This document shows, in pieces, positions 1 to 9,838 of a stretch of 38,146 bases of DNA. The position numbers and the translations under genes are program-made. The DNA is from Rickettsia typhi. Lineage in GTDB: Bacteria > Pseudomonadota > Alphaproteobacteria > Rickettsiales > Deianiraeaceae. Location: contig CAMDBF010000007.1 of NCBI GenBank assembly GCA_945889175.1, positions 1 through 38,146 of the forward strand, given 5' to 3'. Within the stretch, counting starts at the first letter, position 1; each line of letters opens with the position of its first letter. Below the pieces are notes generated by a model. The model was not told the origin of the DNA, did no database searches, and saw only the letters and a program-made list of their open reading frames with translations.

Positions 1-1062
1 ATAGCAACTGGTAAGTTGTCTGCTATAGGAGATTCCATTTTTATTGCTAGCAAAATAAATCTAGTAATAGATTATTATAAAGCTAAGGGTATGGATGTTC
101 ATTTTGATATTTTAATTAATGACTCTAGACTTTTTGCAAAATTGTTATATAAAGATTACATTGATACTGGAAAAGTAACAGTATATAAATTAAAATATTC
201 TATGTCTAGGAAGCCTAAGAATGCTTTAAATAGATTAATAAAAATATCGACAAATTTTTTATATAATTGCTTTTATTCCTCTATATTGAGAGTTAAAAAT
301 TATAATTATTACATATCTCTGCATGCTGAGATGCCCAGACAATTTGTCCGTATGTTTAATTTTATTTTTAAGAGTAAGCCATATTTTTTCAAATTCGATA
401 CATTCTTAGATTATTTAAAAATAAATTCTTATTATGGCAATTTACCATCCTTGAATTTTGTAAGCTCTCATAACTTTGATAAAAAAACTATAGGACTTTA
501 TGTTGCGGCATCTAGTTTTCAAAAAATCTGGCACCCTCGATATTGGGCCGACCTTATAAGGTACATTAAGCATAAATACAAAGATGAATATACCATAAAC
601 ATTTACGGCAATGGTAAAATTGCAATAGATATTTATTCTTCCATAATGTTTTATTTGGATGAGTTAAAACTTTATCCTAATATTGATTTTTTTAATTGTA
701 TTAACAAAAACTCTATTGAGCTTGACTTACAGCATTGCAAAGGTTTAGAGCTTGCTATATCTAATGATAGTGGTTTTTTATGGGTAGCTAATTGCTTTAA
801 AATAAAAAATATTGCAATTCTAGGTTTTGAGGATGGTAAAAGATATTCCGATCTTTTCAAAAATTCAAACTTTATTTACATTAATTCACAATTACCATGT
901 GCACCCTGCAATAAATATGCTAAAATTATTGATATTGAAATCAAGTGTCCATACAGAGTTGAAGATGGAAAAATTTCTTTTTATAAATGCTCTACCGAAT
1001 CTAGAGCTCCCCAAGTCTATCAGGCAATTGATGATTTACTTGCAAGACCTTCAATAATTTGA
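1..1062 (+). CDS. Glycosyltransferase family 9 / heptosyltransferase-like protein, 5' partial (frame is open to the window edge)
   Basis: Frame 1 is open from base 1 (IATGKLSAIGDSIFIASKINLVI...); GT9-like motifs 'GLYVAASSFQKIWHPRYWADLI' and 'LAISNDSGFLWVANCFKIKNIAILG'. Followed directly by hddC. Confidence 0.7.
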   Translation: MATGKLSAIGDSIFIASKINLVIDYYKAKGMDVHFDILINDSRLFAKLLYKDYIDTGKVTVYKLKYSMSRKPKNALNRLIKISTNFLYNCFYSSILRVKNYNYYISLHAEMPRQFVRMFNFIFKSKPYFFKFDTFLDYLKINSYYGNLPSLNFVSSHNFDKKTIGLYVAASSFQKIWHPRYWADLIRYIKHKYKDEYTINIYGNGKIAIDIYSSIMFYLDELKLYPNIDFFNCINKNSIELDLQHCKGLELAISNDSGFLWVANCFKIKNIAILGFEDGKRYSDLFKNSNFIYINSQLPCAPCNKYAKIIDIEIKCPYRVEDGKISFYKCSTESRAPQVYQAIDDLLARPSII

Positions 1063-1072
1063 TTTATATAAA

Positions 1073-1783
1073 ATGAAGGCCTTAATCTTAGCAGGAGGGT
1101 TTGGCACTAGGTTGCAATCCGTTTTGCCTAATGTACCAAAGCCAATGGCTCTTGTTAATGACAAGCCTTTTTTAGAGATTTTGCTTTTAAGGCTGAAAAA
1201 TCAAGGCTTTACAGAGTTTTACTTACTTTTGCACTACAAGCCTGAGGTAATTATTGATTACTTTTTTAATAAAAAAGAATTTAAAATACACTTTATTATC
1301 GAAGATAGCCCCCTTGGTACAGGTGGTAGCATTATTAATGCCATTAAGCATTTTAATATTGATGATGATATTTTTATCTTTAATGGCGATAGCCTTGTTG
1401 ATGTTGATTGCAATGACATTGCTTTAAAGCATAAGCAAAAAACTATGACAATTTGCATTGTTAATGTTAAGGATGGCTATAGATATGGCAGGGTAGAAAG
1501 TAATGATGGAATTGTTACAAGATTTGTTGAAAAAGATGGACTACATAGCCCCGCAAGCATCAACGCAGGGGTTTATTTGGTTAATGCAAAAGACTTAATT
1601 GACGAGGCAGTGAGAATTGGTAAAGAGTGTTTTTCAATGGAAAAGGAAATATTTGAAAGTTCTAAAAGAAACATACCACTTCTTGCCTATCACTGCTGCG
1701 ATAGTTATTTTATTGACATTGGCACGCCAGACGATTACAATAAAATTAAAAGTGGATTTTTTAATAAAAGAAAAAAATCTTGA
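1073..1783 (+). CDS. hddC: Nucleotidyltransferase, D-glycero-D-manno-heptose 1-phosphate guanylyltransferase-like
   Basis: N-terminal 'MKALILAGGFGTRLQSVLPNVPKPMALVNDKPFLE' sugar-nucleotidyltransferase signature; 'FIFNGDSLVDVD'; 'SINAGVYLVN'; 'FIDIGTPDDY'. A heptose kinase (hddA) lies in the same window. Confidence 0.8.
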   Translation: MKALILAGGFGTRLQSVLPNVPKPMALVNDKPFLEILLLRLKNQGFTEFYLLLHYKPEVIIDYFFNKKEFKIHFIIEDSPLGTGGSIINAIKHFNIDDDIFIFNGDSLVDVDCNDIALKHKQKTMTICIVNVKDGYRYGRVESNDGIVTRFVEKDGLHSPASINAGVYLVNAKDLIDEAVRIGKECFSMEKEIFESSKRNIPLLAYHCCDSYFIDIGTPDDYNKIKSGFFNKRKKS

Positions 1784-1848
1784 TATAAATAATTTATGAA
1801 TTAAGTTTGTATTGTATTGAAAGTTGTTTTATTTAGTTGGTTAAAGAT

Positions 1849-2637
1849 ATGCTTAAAGTGCTAAAAGGTTTTCTTATTAAATTTTCAGTGACTATCTCAA
1901 TTTGTGCTGCAATTGCTGCTGTGTTATTTTTTGCATTTAAACCAATCTTAGCAAAAACAAACTTAACACCAAAGCCTAGCACAAAAGATTTAGCCTCAAG
2001 TCAGGATTATCAAAACGAAATTGCAATTAAGGAAGACGATGTTATAATAGGTAACCAAAATGCTCCAGTTACAGTAATAAGCTACGATTCATTCTCTTGC
2101 TCGCATTGTGCTTATTTTTACAAAACAACGGTTAAGGAGATTGACGAAAAGTATATAAGGTCTGGTATTGTAAGGTTTGTTCACAGAGACTTTCCTACCG
2201 ATAAAATAGGTATAGACATATCCCGTCTTATGGAGTGTTATAAAAAAGATTTTGTAAACAAGGATAGTATTAAAGTTTTTGCCTTAACAAATGCAATATA
2301 TGGTACTCAGCAAAAATGGCTTGGGGCAGATTATGTCAACCTTGTTAGTTCTCAATTTAAAATGGCAGGAATGAGTGATGATGCTATAAAAGCATGTCTT
2401 GCGGATAGCGGTCAAAAAGATGGCTATGTTAAGAAGTATGTTGATAATTTAAGAAGAATATCTAATATTCTAGGTATAGTTGGTACTCCTACAGTTTTTG
2501 TCAATGGTGTTAAAAACGAAGGCAAGGGAAGCCCTGAGGTTGTATCATCAATGATAGACGATGCTTACGAAAAACATAATATTGACGAGAATAACACGGA
2601 GCCAGAGACTCAAACCGCAACATTGGATGTTGAGTAG
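1849..2637 (+). CDS. DsbA-family thiol:disulfide interchange protein
   Basis: N-terminal hydrophobic segment; thioredoxin-fold active site 'SYDSFSCSHCAYFY' (CSHC); cis-Pro region 'GIVGTPTVFVNG'. ATG at 1849 preferred over the TTG at 1837 in the ORF track. Confidence 0.85.
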   Translation: MLKVLKGFLIKFSVTISICAAIAAVLFFAFKPILAKTNLTPKPSTKDLASSQDYQNEIAIKEDDVIIGNQNAPVTVISYDSFSCSHCAYFYKTTVKEIDEKYIRSGIVRFVHRDFPTDKIGIDISRLMECYKKDFVNKDSIKVFALTNAIYGTQQKWLGADYVNLVSSQFKMAGMSDDAIKACLADSGQKDGYVKKYVDNLRRISNILGIVGTPTVFVNGVKNEGKGSPEVVSSMIDDAYEKHNIDENNTEPETQTATLDVE

Positions 2638-2644
2638 AAAATAT

Positions 2645-3424
2645 ATGATTGGTAAAATTATAGCAATAGCTAATCAAAAAGGGGGCGTTGCAAAAACTAC
2701 AACCGCAATAAACATTGCAACCTCTATGGCTGCAATAGGTAAAAAAACTTTGATTATAGATTTTGACCCCCAAGGTAATGCAACGACTGGACTTGGTGTT
2801 GAAAAAACAAATGATGGTTTTAACACTATATCCGAGGCTTTACTTGGCGATGCCGACATCAACGATTGTATTTTTGCGAGCGAAATAAAAGGTTTGTCGA
2901 TAATACCTGCAGACATGACATTATCCGCTGTAGAAATTGAAATTGAAAGAACAGAGACCTATCACTTTATTTTAAAAACCGCAATATCTTCAATTAAGGA
3001 GCACTTTGATATTTGCTTTATTGACTGCCCGCCATCACTTGGTTTTTTAACGGTAAATGCTTTAAGTGCCGCCCATTCAATCCTTATACCTTTACAGTGT
3101 GAGTTTTACGCCCTTGAGGGTCTTGCTCACCTTTTGCAAACCCATCATATGATTACCCAAAACATAAATCATGACCTTAAAATTGAAGGTATTGTACTTA
3201 CAATGTATGATAAAAGAAACAAACTAACAGAGCAGGTTGAAGATGATGTGCGAAGCTTTTTGTCAACAGCAGTCTATAATACTGTTATACCACGCAATGT
3301 TAAACTTTCGGAAGCTCCATCTCATGGTAAGCCAGTTTTAATATATGATGTCAATTGCTCAGGATCTCTTGCTTACATAGAGCTTGCAAAGGAGATGTTA
3401 GCAAAAAATGTTCTAGCTGCCTAA
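2645..3424 (+). CDS. parA: ParA/Soj-family chromosome partitioning ATPase
   Basis: Deviant Walker A 'NQKGGVAKTTTAINIA', 'IIDFDPQGNATTGLG', 'CFIDCPPSLGFLTVNAL', 'VIPRNVKLSEAPSHGKPV'. ATG at 2645 chosen because it places the Walker A near the N-terminus. Confidence 0.9.
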   Translation: MIGKIIAIANQKGGVAKTTTAINIATSMAAIGKKTLIIDFDPQGNATTGLGVEKTNDGFNTISEALLGDADINDCIFASEIKGLSIIPADMTLSAVEIEIERTETYHFILKTAISSIKEHFDICFIDCPPSLGFLTVNALSAAHSILIPLQCEFYALEGLAHLLQTHHMITQNINHDLKIEGIVLTMYDKRNKLTEQVEDDVRSFLSTAVYNTVIPRNVKLSEAPSHGKPVLIYDVNCSGSLAYIELAKEMLAKNVLAA

Positions 3425-3432
3425 ATAAAAGT

Positions 3433-4443
3433 ATGCAAGATAATAAGGATAAAATTATTAAGTTTGCAAATCTTAGCCTTGCAAATCTACAGAACTCTCT
3501 TAAATGTTTAAATTCTGTTATTGACGAAAACTTCTACGAAATAGTAAAGGAGTTATCCGAGACGAAAGGTAGAATAATTTTTTGTTCAGTTGGTAAAAGC
3601 TACTGGATAAGTAAAAAGATTTCAACCACGATTTCATCTTTAGGTAAGCAAAGTTTTTGCCTGCACGCAGGCGAGGCTTCCCATGGTGACTTAGGGGTTG
3701 TTTCTAACGATGACAAAATTATTTTTATATCAAACTCCGGCAATACAAGAGAGATTTTACCAGTAGTTGAGTATTGTAAAAACAAGCAAATAAAAACATT
3801 TTGCATAACTGCAAACAAAGCCTCTTTTTTAGCAGGCAATTGCGATAAGGCAATTGTATTACCTAAATTTACAGAATGCTTTGAACCAATCAATCCGCCA
3901 ACAACATCAGCCTTGCTAACTCTTGCAATTGGGGATTTGCTTGCAATTTCAATAGCTAAAATCACGAATTTTACACTACAAAATTATGGAACCCTTCACC
4001 CAGGCGGAAATATAGGGCTTTTAAGCACAACATTACTTGATTTTATAAGTAAAAGAAAGTCAAAGCAAGGCATTACATATTCGTCTGTAAAAATTGAAAA
4101 TCATGTAAGTTTTCAAGATGGTATATCTAATCTAAATCAACATAATCTTGGTATTATCGTTGTTACCGACAAAGATGGTAAATTGCTATCCTGCTTTAGC
4201 GATGGGGATTTAAAAAGACTTTTTGTAAATCTATTAAGTAATGGTCAAGATATTTCGCAAATTGCTTCAAGACCCTTTATTGACTATTGCATAAAAAATC
4301 CTAGGTCAATGATGGTTGATGCAAGCCTTTACGAAGCTTTGCAAATAATAAAGGCAAACAATATTTCTCATGTACTTTTGGTTGATGATAAAAATGTTTT
4401 TATTGATATTCTTGATAAAAAAGATGTTATTGCTTGGTTATAA
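3433..4443 (+). CDS. kdsD: Arabinose-5-phosphate isomerase (KpsF/GutQ/KdsD family), SIS plus CBS domains
   Basis: SIS motifs 'HAGEASHGDLGVVSNDDKIIFISNSGNTREILPVVEY', 'LHPGGNIGLL'; CBS-like C-terminus. ATG at 3433. Confidence 0.88.
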   Translation: MQDNKDKIIKFANLSLANLQNSLKCLNSVIDENFYEIVKELSETKGRIIFCSVGKSYWISKKISTTISSLGKQSFCLHAGEASHGDLGVVSNDDKIIFISNSGNTREILPVVEYCKNKQIKTFCITANKASFLAGNCDKAIVLPKFTECFEPINPPTTSALLTLAIGDLLAISIAKITNFTLQNYGTLHPGGNIGLLSTTLLDFISKRKSKQGITYSSVKIENHVSFQDGISNLNQHNLGIIVVTDKDGKLLSCFSDGDLKRLFVNLLSNGQDISQIASRPFIDYCIKNPRSMMVDASLYEALQIIKANNISHVLLVDDKNVFIDILDKKDVIAWL

Positions 4444-5218
4444 AAAAAAATTAGTTCTTTGCATTTTAGCTCTTAGCTTGACTTCTTGCATGCAAAGCAA
4501 AGTTCAGCAGAAGGAGTTTGCCCAGATGCAGCATAGAATTACAAAGCTAGAGCAAAGTAATAATGCAATGGTAAAAGCACTTGAAGGGCAGAACACCAAG
4601 ATAAAAAGCTATGAATCCATGATTCTTGAAGACCAGCTTAGCAAAACCTACATCCTTGATAAATATGACACTGAAATTGCCATAGATGGTAAGATAAGCA
4701 TAATGCCAAACACATTTAGCGATTATGATATGGCAGTTAATGCAATATCATTTAGCCAAAGAGATAGGGCTATGGACATTTTGTACAATCTAAAACAAAA
4801 TCTTGATAGTAAAATTACAAATAGCAAAACCCAAACCCCAACAAAAAGCGAGCCAGCTACGCAAGCAAATAGCCAAGAAGACAACCAACTTAAAAATATT
4901 GAGTATTTTATTAACCTTAAATACGAAGCTAACTATCTAATTGGCTACCTGCATTATGTTGCAAAGGATTACAAATCTGCAATAAAGATTTTTATGGAAA
5001 ACTACAATTACGAGGAGCAGTACTCAATCTATAAGCAAAAAAAAGAAAAATTTATTGCAAACTCCCTTGCCTTAGCCTTTAGTTTTTACAAAATTGGTAG
5101 ATTTGATAAATATTGCCAGACAATCAAAGCTTCAGGCATTAGCGACAAAACATTTGTTACGAATCAAAAGCTATTTAACGGAGTGCAAGCAATACTTGCA
5201 ACCAACAAAGCATGTTAG
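4424..5218 (+). CDS. Putative lipoprotein with coiled-coil and TPR-like region (CpoB/YbgF-like architecture)
   Basis: Signal and lipobox 'LVLCILALSLTSC', then a Q/K-rich coiled coil and a helical TPR-like C-terminus ('YLIGYLHYVAKDYKSAIKIFMENY'). Overlaps the kdsD end by 20 nt. Confidence 0.5.
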   Translation: MLLLGYKKKLVLCILALSLTSCMQSKVQQKEFAQMQHRITKLEQSNNAMVKALEGQNTKIKSYESMILEDQLSKTYILDKYDTEIAIDGKISIMPNTFSDYDMAVNAISFSQRDRAMDILYNLKQNLDSKITNSKTQTPTKSEPATQANSQEDNQLKNIEYFINLKYEANYLIGYLHYVAKDYKSAIKIFMENYNYEEQYSIYKQKKEKFIANSLALAFSFYKIGRFDKYCQTIKASGISDKTFVTNQKLFNGVQAILATNKAC

Positions 5219-5378
5219 TTGCCTTCAATTTGCTTGAGTATAATTTTCAATAATAGCGATTTACAAATATCTTGCTTTTAGATAAATGTAGATTTAGATA
5301 TAAATAAGACATGCGGATTTCGTAAGATTATTCTCTTTTGTTAAATTTAAAGCTCCAATCTTCTAAGGTCTAAAGAAT

Positions 5379-7841
5379 ATGTTAAAAATCTGCCTAGCTA
5401 TTTTGTTGCATTTTGTCATTTGTAAGAGCGTAACTGCCAAAGAAGGTAAAAAAATATCAACAAGAACAGTAGTAGATAATAAAAAGATAGCACCACATCC
5501 AACTTTGCACCAGCAAAATAATTCTTTTGTAAATAATGTTAGCATAACCGCTGATAATATTGAAGCTTATGGTGGTGCATTGAGGCAATCAATGAATCAG
5601 CAAAATGTACAAAATCCAAAATCGCATAAAAATCTTGAAATAAAAGCTACGAGCAATGTTTTTATTAAAACTGAGGATGGTGACACCATATTTAGCGATA
5701 AGCTTAAGATGTCAACTCAAAGTCAAACTGCTGAAATAACAGGAAATGTTAAATTAAATCTAAAAAGTGCCGAAATGTTAAAAAATACAGGCGGATACAA
5801 CATAGATCTTGAAAGTGATAATTTGATGGTGAGAGATTCGCTTAATACTTTTTCAGCAAATTTACCCCACCTTGTTTTTACAAAAGAGAATGCAAGTTTA
5901 TATATCAACTCAACAAATCTTGAAAGAAGTAATGAAATATTTACCTTGTCCCATCCAATTATATCTGGTTGTGATTTTGAAAAATGCGGTAGAAATAAAA
6001 TCCTGCCATGGAGCTTTAAAGCATCTCAGGCAACGCTAAATACAAAAACTCAAGTGCTTGAAATGAAACATTTTAGATTTAGACTTTATAACATACCCAT
6101 TTTCTACTTACCAATTACAAGGGCTAATTTAAAAAAAGAGGAAAGCTATTTAAAAAATCAGCAAATTATTTTAATTGGTAATCAAACTGGATTTTCATTT
6201 TCAATAAAGGAACCAAGCAGAGAGAAAACATTTGGCTACAGCCTTACCCCAACGATAGAGCTTTACGCCACAACGCCAATTAACACAGTACTTAACACTC
6301 TTTATAGCAAAAAGCCAAACCAAACTATTATGCAAAAACGAATGAACAACATAGGGTTTTTAATAAGAAAGGATAAAGATAATGAGTCACTTACTATTGC
6401 AACGAAGTATGCACAGGATTACATACCTAATTTAAAAACTAATAGTGTTGCAAATGACACCGTAAAGCAAGATAGATACTATTTTAAAGTTAATGGTTTT
6501 TATAAAGCTGATGACAATAAAAGATTCGATTACTCTCTTAATGCAATTTCTGATATTTTTTTCACAGCAAAATACGATAATGTAGCCATGCCGCCTTACT
6601 ACAATAATAATTTTTCCTATCAAAATAAAAATAATAGCGGTTCTAGTTTTTATCAAATTTCGGCAAATACATTTACAAATGTACTTCTCTTAAAATCAAT
6701 GAGTTCGAGCATGACACCAAGAATACTTCCTGCACTTCGTTACACTAAAACATTTTTTGATAACGAACTTGATGGTTTTAAATTTATTAAATTTAAAAAA
6801 GGAGACAAATTAACTTTTAATACTCAAACAATGAGTATATACAGGGATGTTGGTCTTAATATTCAAAGATTGCATAATGACATCGTGTTTTCTCGTAATA
6901 TAAACAATGGTAAATATAGATTATTCTCAATTGATGGCTTTATAAGTAATACATTTTATTACTATCAAAAGTCCTTAAATCAAATACAAGCAAATATTGA
7001 TGCAGTCAATTTAGATAACAAAACCCCATCAATTAATTACGGGGAGCTTAGATTAAGATCTTCAGTACCATTTATTAAAATAGCAAAATATGCAAGCATA
7101 ACTCTTGAACCAAAGATTGCAATTTTTTACAACCCATTTACAACAAATAAAAATGGCGTCTACAACGAGGATTCTGCAAGTGGTTTTTTACAAAGTTTTA
7201 ATATTTTTAATTCAACTCAATTTTCAGGACTTGATGTAGTCGAGGATGGACTTAGAGGTGCTGCTGGACTTGAAGCTAATGTTCATTTACTTAATACAGA
7301 ACTAACTGATACATCCTTTGTATTTAGCCTTGCAAAAAGATATTCAAAATACAATTCAACACCTTTTAATAAAAATGCCTATTTTCTGCAAACAGGACTT
7401 AGTGGTTACGTTGTAGATTTTGGCTTTAATATCAAAAATTTTTTTATCAAACACAAGGAAGTTAAATCTGAGGGCTGGGGGTTAAATAAACCAAACCTTC
7501 TTACATCAAATGAGCTTGGACTAAGGTTTAAGTATTTTGATTTTACATTTTTAAATAGCGGCATAAGTCAGCAAATCTTTAACTATACAATTACGAATAA
7601 TATTAACAACAAAATGTATTCGATTGCTTTTAAGCCAATTAAAAATTACTCTCTATCGCTTTCCCGCAGTCAGTCAAGCATTTTAAATGTAAATAAAGAC
7701 ACAAGTGTTATGGATATCGTTAGCTTGTCGTATATTGGTAAGTGCCTTAACTACTCTGTAGGTATTGAAAAAATTAAAAATACTAATAACCCATCCCAGC
7801 CATCGACCCAATTTATTTTTTCATTTAATCTTTTAATATAA
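5379..7841 (+). CDS. lptD: LPS-assembly protein LptD (OstA-like N-terminus plus beta-barrel)
   Basis: Signal-like start; OstA-like repeats ('IFSDKLKMSTQSQTAEITGNVKLNLKSAEML'); 'HPIISGCDFEKCGRNKILPWSFKASQATLNTKTQVLEMKHFRFRLYNIPIFYLPI'; long barrel C-terminus. Confidence 0.82.
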   Translation: MLKICLAILLHFVICKSVTAKEGKKISTRTVVDNKKIAPHPTLHQQNNSFVNNVSITADNIEAYGGALRQSMNQQNVQNPKSHKNLEIKATSNVFIKTEDGDTIFSDKLKMSTQSQTAEITGNVKLNLKSAEMLKNTGGYNIDLESDNLMVRDSLNTFSANLPHLVFTKENASLYINSTNLERSNEIFTLSHPIISGCDFEKCGRNKILPWSFKASQATLNTKTQVLEMKHFRFRLYNIPIFYLPITRANLKKEESYLKNQQIILIGNQTGFSFSIKEPSREKTFGYSLTPTIELYATTPINTVLNTLYSKKPNQTIMQKRMNNIGFLIRKDKDNESLTIATKYAQDYIPNLKTNSVANDTVKQDRYYFKVNGFYKADDNKRFDYSLNAISDIFFTAKYDNVAMPPYYNNNFSYQNKNNSGSSFYQISANTFTNVLLLKSMSSSMTPRILPALRYTKTFFDNELDGFKFIKFKKGDKLTFNTQTMSIYRDVGLNIQRLHNDIVFSRNINNGKYRLFSIDGFISNTFYYYQKSLNQIQANIDAVNLDNKTPSINYGELRLRSSVPFIKIAKYASITLEPKIAIFYNPFTTNKNGVYNEDSASGFLQSFNIFNSTQFSGLDVVEDGLRGAAGLEANVHLLNTELTDTSFVFSLAKRYSKYNSTPFNKNAYFLQTGLSGYVVDFGFNIKNFFIKHKEVKSEGWGLNKPNLLTSNELGLRFKYFDFTFLNSGISQQIFNYTITNNINNKMYSIAFKPIKNYSLSLSRSQSSILNVNKDTSVMDIVSLSYIGKCLNYSVGIEKIKNTNNPSQPSTQFIFSFNLLI

Positions 7842-7946
7842 TGGTTTGAATGAATTTTGCATAATATAAATTAAGTTGCATTTTAATTTTTGTTATGCAA
7901 AATTTAGATAGTACTCATGCCACTTTAGAATTTATAATAAATCAAG

Positions 7947-9482
7947 ATGCTTCAACAAAACAGTTACATTACAACCCCAATTTATTATGTAAATGGTAGT
8001 CCTCACATAGGTCATGCTTACACTTCGGTTGCGGCGGATGTTTTAGCAAGGTGGCTTAGGTCTTGTGGTAGAGATGTGTTTTTTTCGACAGGGACCGACG
8101 AGCACGGACAAAAAATTGAAAAAGCAGCTAAGGATTTGGGTAAGGATGTTAAGCAATTTTGCGATGATGTATCGGAGGAATTTAGACATCTTGCTAAAGA
8201 GCTAAGGATTTCACAAGATTATTTTATTAGAACAACTGAGGATGGACATAAAAAAATAGCACAAAAGGTGTGGTCAAGATTGTTTGAAAATGGCTTTATT
8301 TACAAGGGTAAATACGAGGGCTGGTATGCAATTAGAGACGAGGCATTTTACTCTGAAAAGGAGATTATAAACGGCAAGGCTCCAACCGGTGCTGATGTTG
8401 AATGGCGTAGCGAGGAGGCATATTTTTTTAAACTTTCAGCCTTTGAAAAGATCTTGCAAGAAATATATTCTAGTAATCAATCTTTTATAAAGCCATCCTC
8501 AAGAATGAACGAGGTTGTTAGTTTTGTCTCCTCTGGTCTTAATGATTTATGTCTTTCTCGTAGCAATTTTTCGTGGGGTGTGGTTGTGCCAAACGATAAC
8601 GAGCATGTAATGTATGTTTGGCTTGATGCGCTTGTTAATTATATTAGTCTTTTAGGCTACAGGGGTGCTGACAATTACAATAAATTTTGGCTAAACAAGG
8701 ATAGCTTTAAACTACATTTAGTTGGCAAGGACATATTGAGATTTCATGCTGTGTACTGGCCTGCCTTTTTAATTGCCGAAACATTAAGTTTAACTGAGCT
8801 TGAAAATGGCAATTACAATTTGCAGGATATTATGAAAAACTTGCCAAGTCAAATCTTTGCACACGGATGGTGGACAAAGGATGGGGAGAAAATGTCAAAG
8901 TCACTAGGCAATGTTGTAAATCCTTTTGATTTGATTAATACATACGGAGTTGACAAATTTAGATATTTTCTTTTAGCCTCAGCACCCTTTGGTAAGGATG
9001 CTAATTTTACCGATGAGGATTTTGTGTCCAAAACTAATGCTGATCTTGTCAATAACTTTGGAAATCTCGTGCAAAGAACCCTTAGTATTATTCATAAAAA
9101 CTTTAACGGAAGAATACATCTTGATAATCTGCCCGAATACATCAAGCAAGATGATTTATTTACAGTTAATTTAAAAAAGTTAATTGAAGAAGACATGCAA
9201 AACTTAGCTTTTGACAGGGCAATTGCAAGCATTATAAGCTACTCTTCAAAAGCTAATGAATTTATCGACAGGCTTGCCCCTTGGAAGCTTGTTAAAGAAG
9301 ACAGGGTTAAAGCACAGGAGGTGTTGTACTTGTTATGCTATGCAATGACTCAGGTTGCTGATTGCCTTTGTTGCTTTGCTCCAGAGTTCTATTTAAAATT
9401 TCAACAAATGTTTAAAACTGCCGACTTTGCAAATTACAATATAGCAATCAACCCCCCAGAGATATTGTTTAGCAGAGTGTAG
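7947..9482 (+). CDS. metG: Methionyl-tRNA synthetase
   Basis: 'ITTPIYYVNGSPHIGHAYTSVAADVLARWLR' (HIGH) and 'KMSKSLGNVVNP' (KMSKS). Confidence 0.97.
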   Translation: MLQQNSYITTPIYYVNGSPHIGHAYTSVAADVLARWLRSCGRDVFFSTGTDEHGQKIEKAAKDLGKDVKQFCDDVSEEFRHLAKELRISQDYFIRTTEDGHKKIAQKVWSRLFENGFIYKGKYEGWYAIRDEAFYSEKEIINGKAPTGADVEWRSEEAYFFKLSAFEKILQEIYSSNQSFIKPSSRMNEVVSFVSSGLNDLCLSRSNFSWGVVVPNDNEHVMYVWLDALVNYISLLGYRGADNYNKFWLNKDSFKLHLVGKDILRFHAVYWPAFLIAETLSLTELENGNYNLQDIMKNLPSQIFAHGWWTKDGEKMSKSLGNVVNPFDLINTYGVDKFRYFLLASAPFGKDANFTDEDFVSKTNADLVNNFGNLVQRTLSIIHKNFNGRIHLDNLPEYIKQDDLFTVNLKKLIEEDMQNLAFDRAIASIISYSSKANEFIDRLAPWKLVKEDRVKAQEVLYLLCYAMTQVADCLCCFAPEFYLKFQQMFKTADFANYNIAINPPEILFSRV

Positions 9483-9511
9483 TTAAAGCAAGCAATGTCA
9501 CTCCCTAAAAA

Positions 9512-9808
9512 ATGATTGACAATATTGAAATTGACCCTAGAATAAATACAGACGAGGCTAATGTTTGTAAAACTTTTGCTAAGTATTATTGTAGACATAA
9601 TGCGGTTAATCACTTAATGGGTGATGGTGTGAAAAATTAGAGTGTTTAAATTTTATAGGCAATCAATATAGAATATTAGGATAGACTAAAAAGAGTATTT
9701 GTAGACATTTGCCACCATGTAAGTAAAAGATATTTACAAACCTATGTTCACGAATGTTGCTTCTTTTATAGTAATACAGAGGTGCAATTATGCTTGATGT
9801 TTAGTTAA
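9512..9808 (+). pseudogene. Decayed C-terminal remnant of an IS1595/ISXO2-like transposase
   Basis: Two short frames: 9512-9640 'MIDNIEIDPRINTDEANVCKTFAKYYCRHNAVNHLMGDGVKN*' and 9686-9808 'LKRVFVDICHHVSKRYLQTYVHECCFFYSN...'. These resemble the family's '..VNHS.GEYVRGDVHTNTIEGFWS.LKRG..G.YHHVS.KHLQRY.DEF.FRYN' C-terminus, with frame breaks in between. Confidence 0.6.
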
Positions 9809-9838
9809 AAATTATGTTTGTTAGTTGTTAAGCAAAAT

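Noticed and set aside
2561-2644. Upstream extension of parA into the dsbA 3' end
   Set aside because: The Walker A motif fits an N-terminal start at 2645; the extension is dsbA coding sequence in another frame.
3600-3965. 121-aa minus-strand ORF opposite kdsD
   Set aside because: Antisense to a clearly conserved CDS; no recognisable family; typical shadow ORF.
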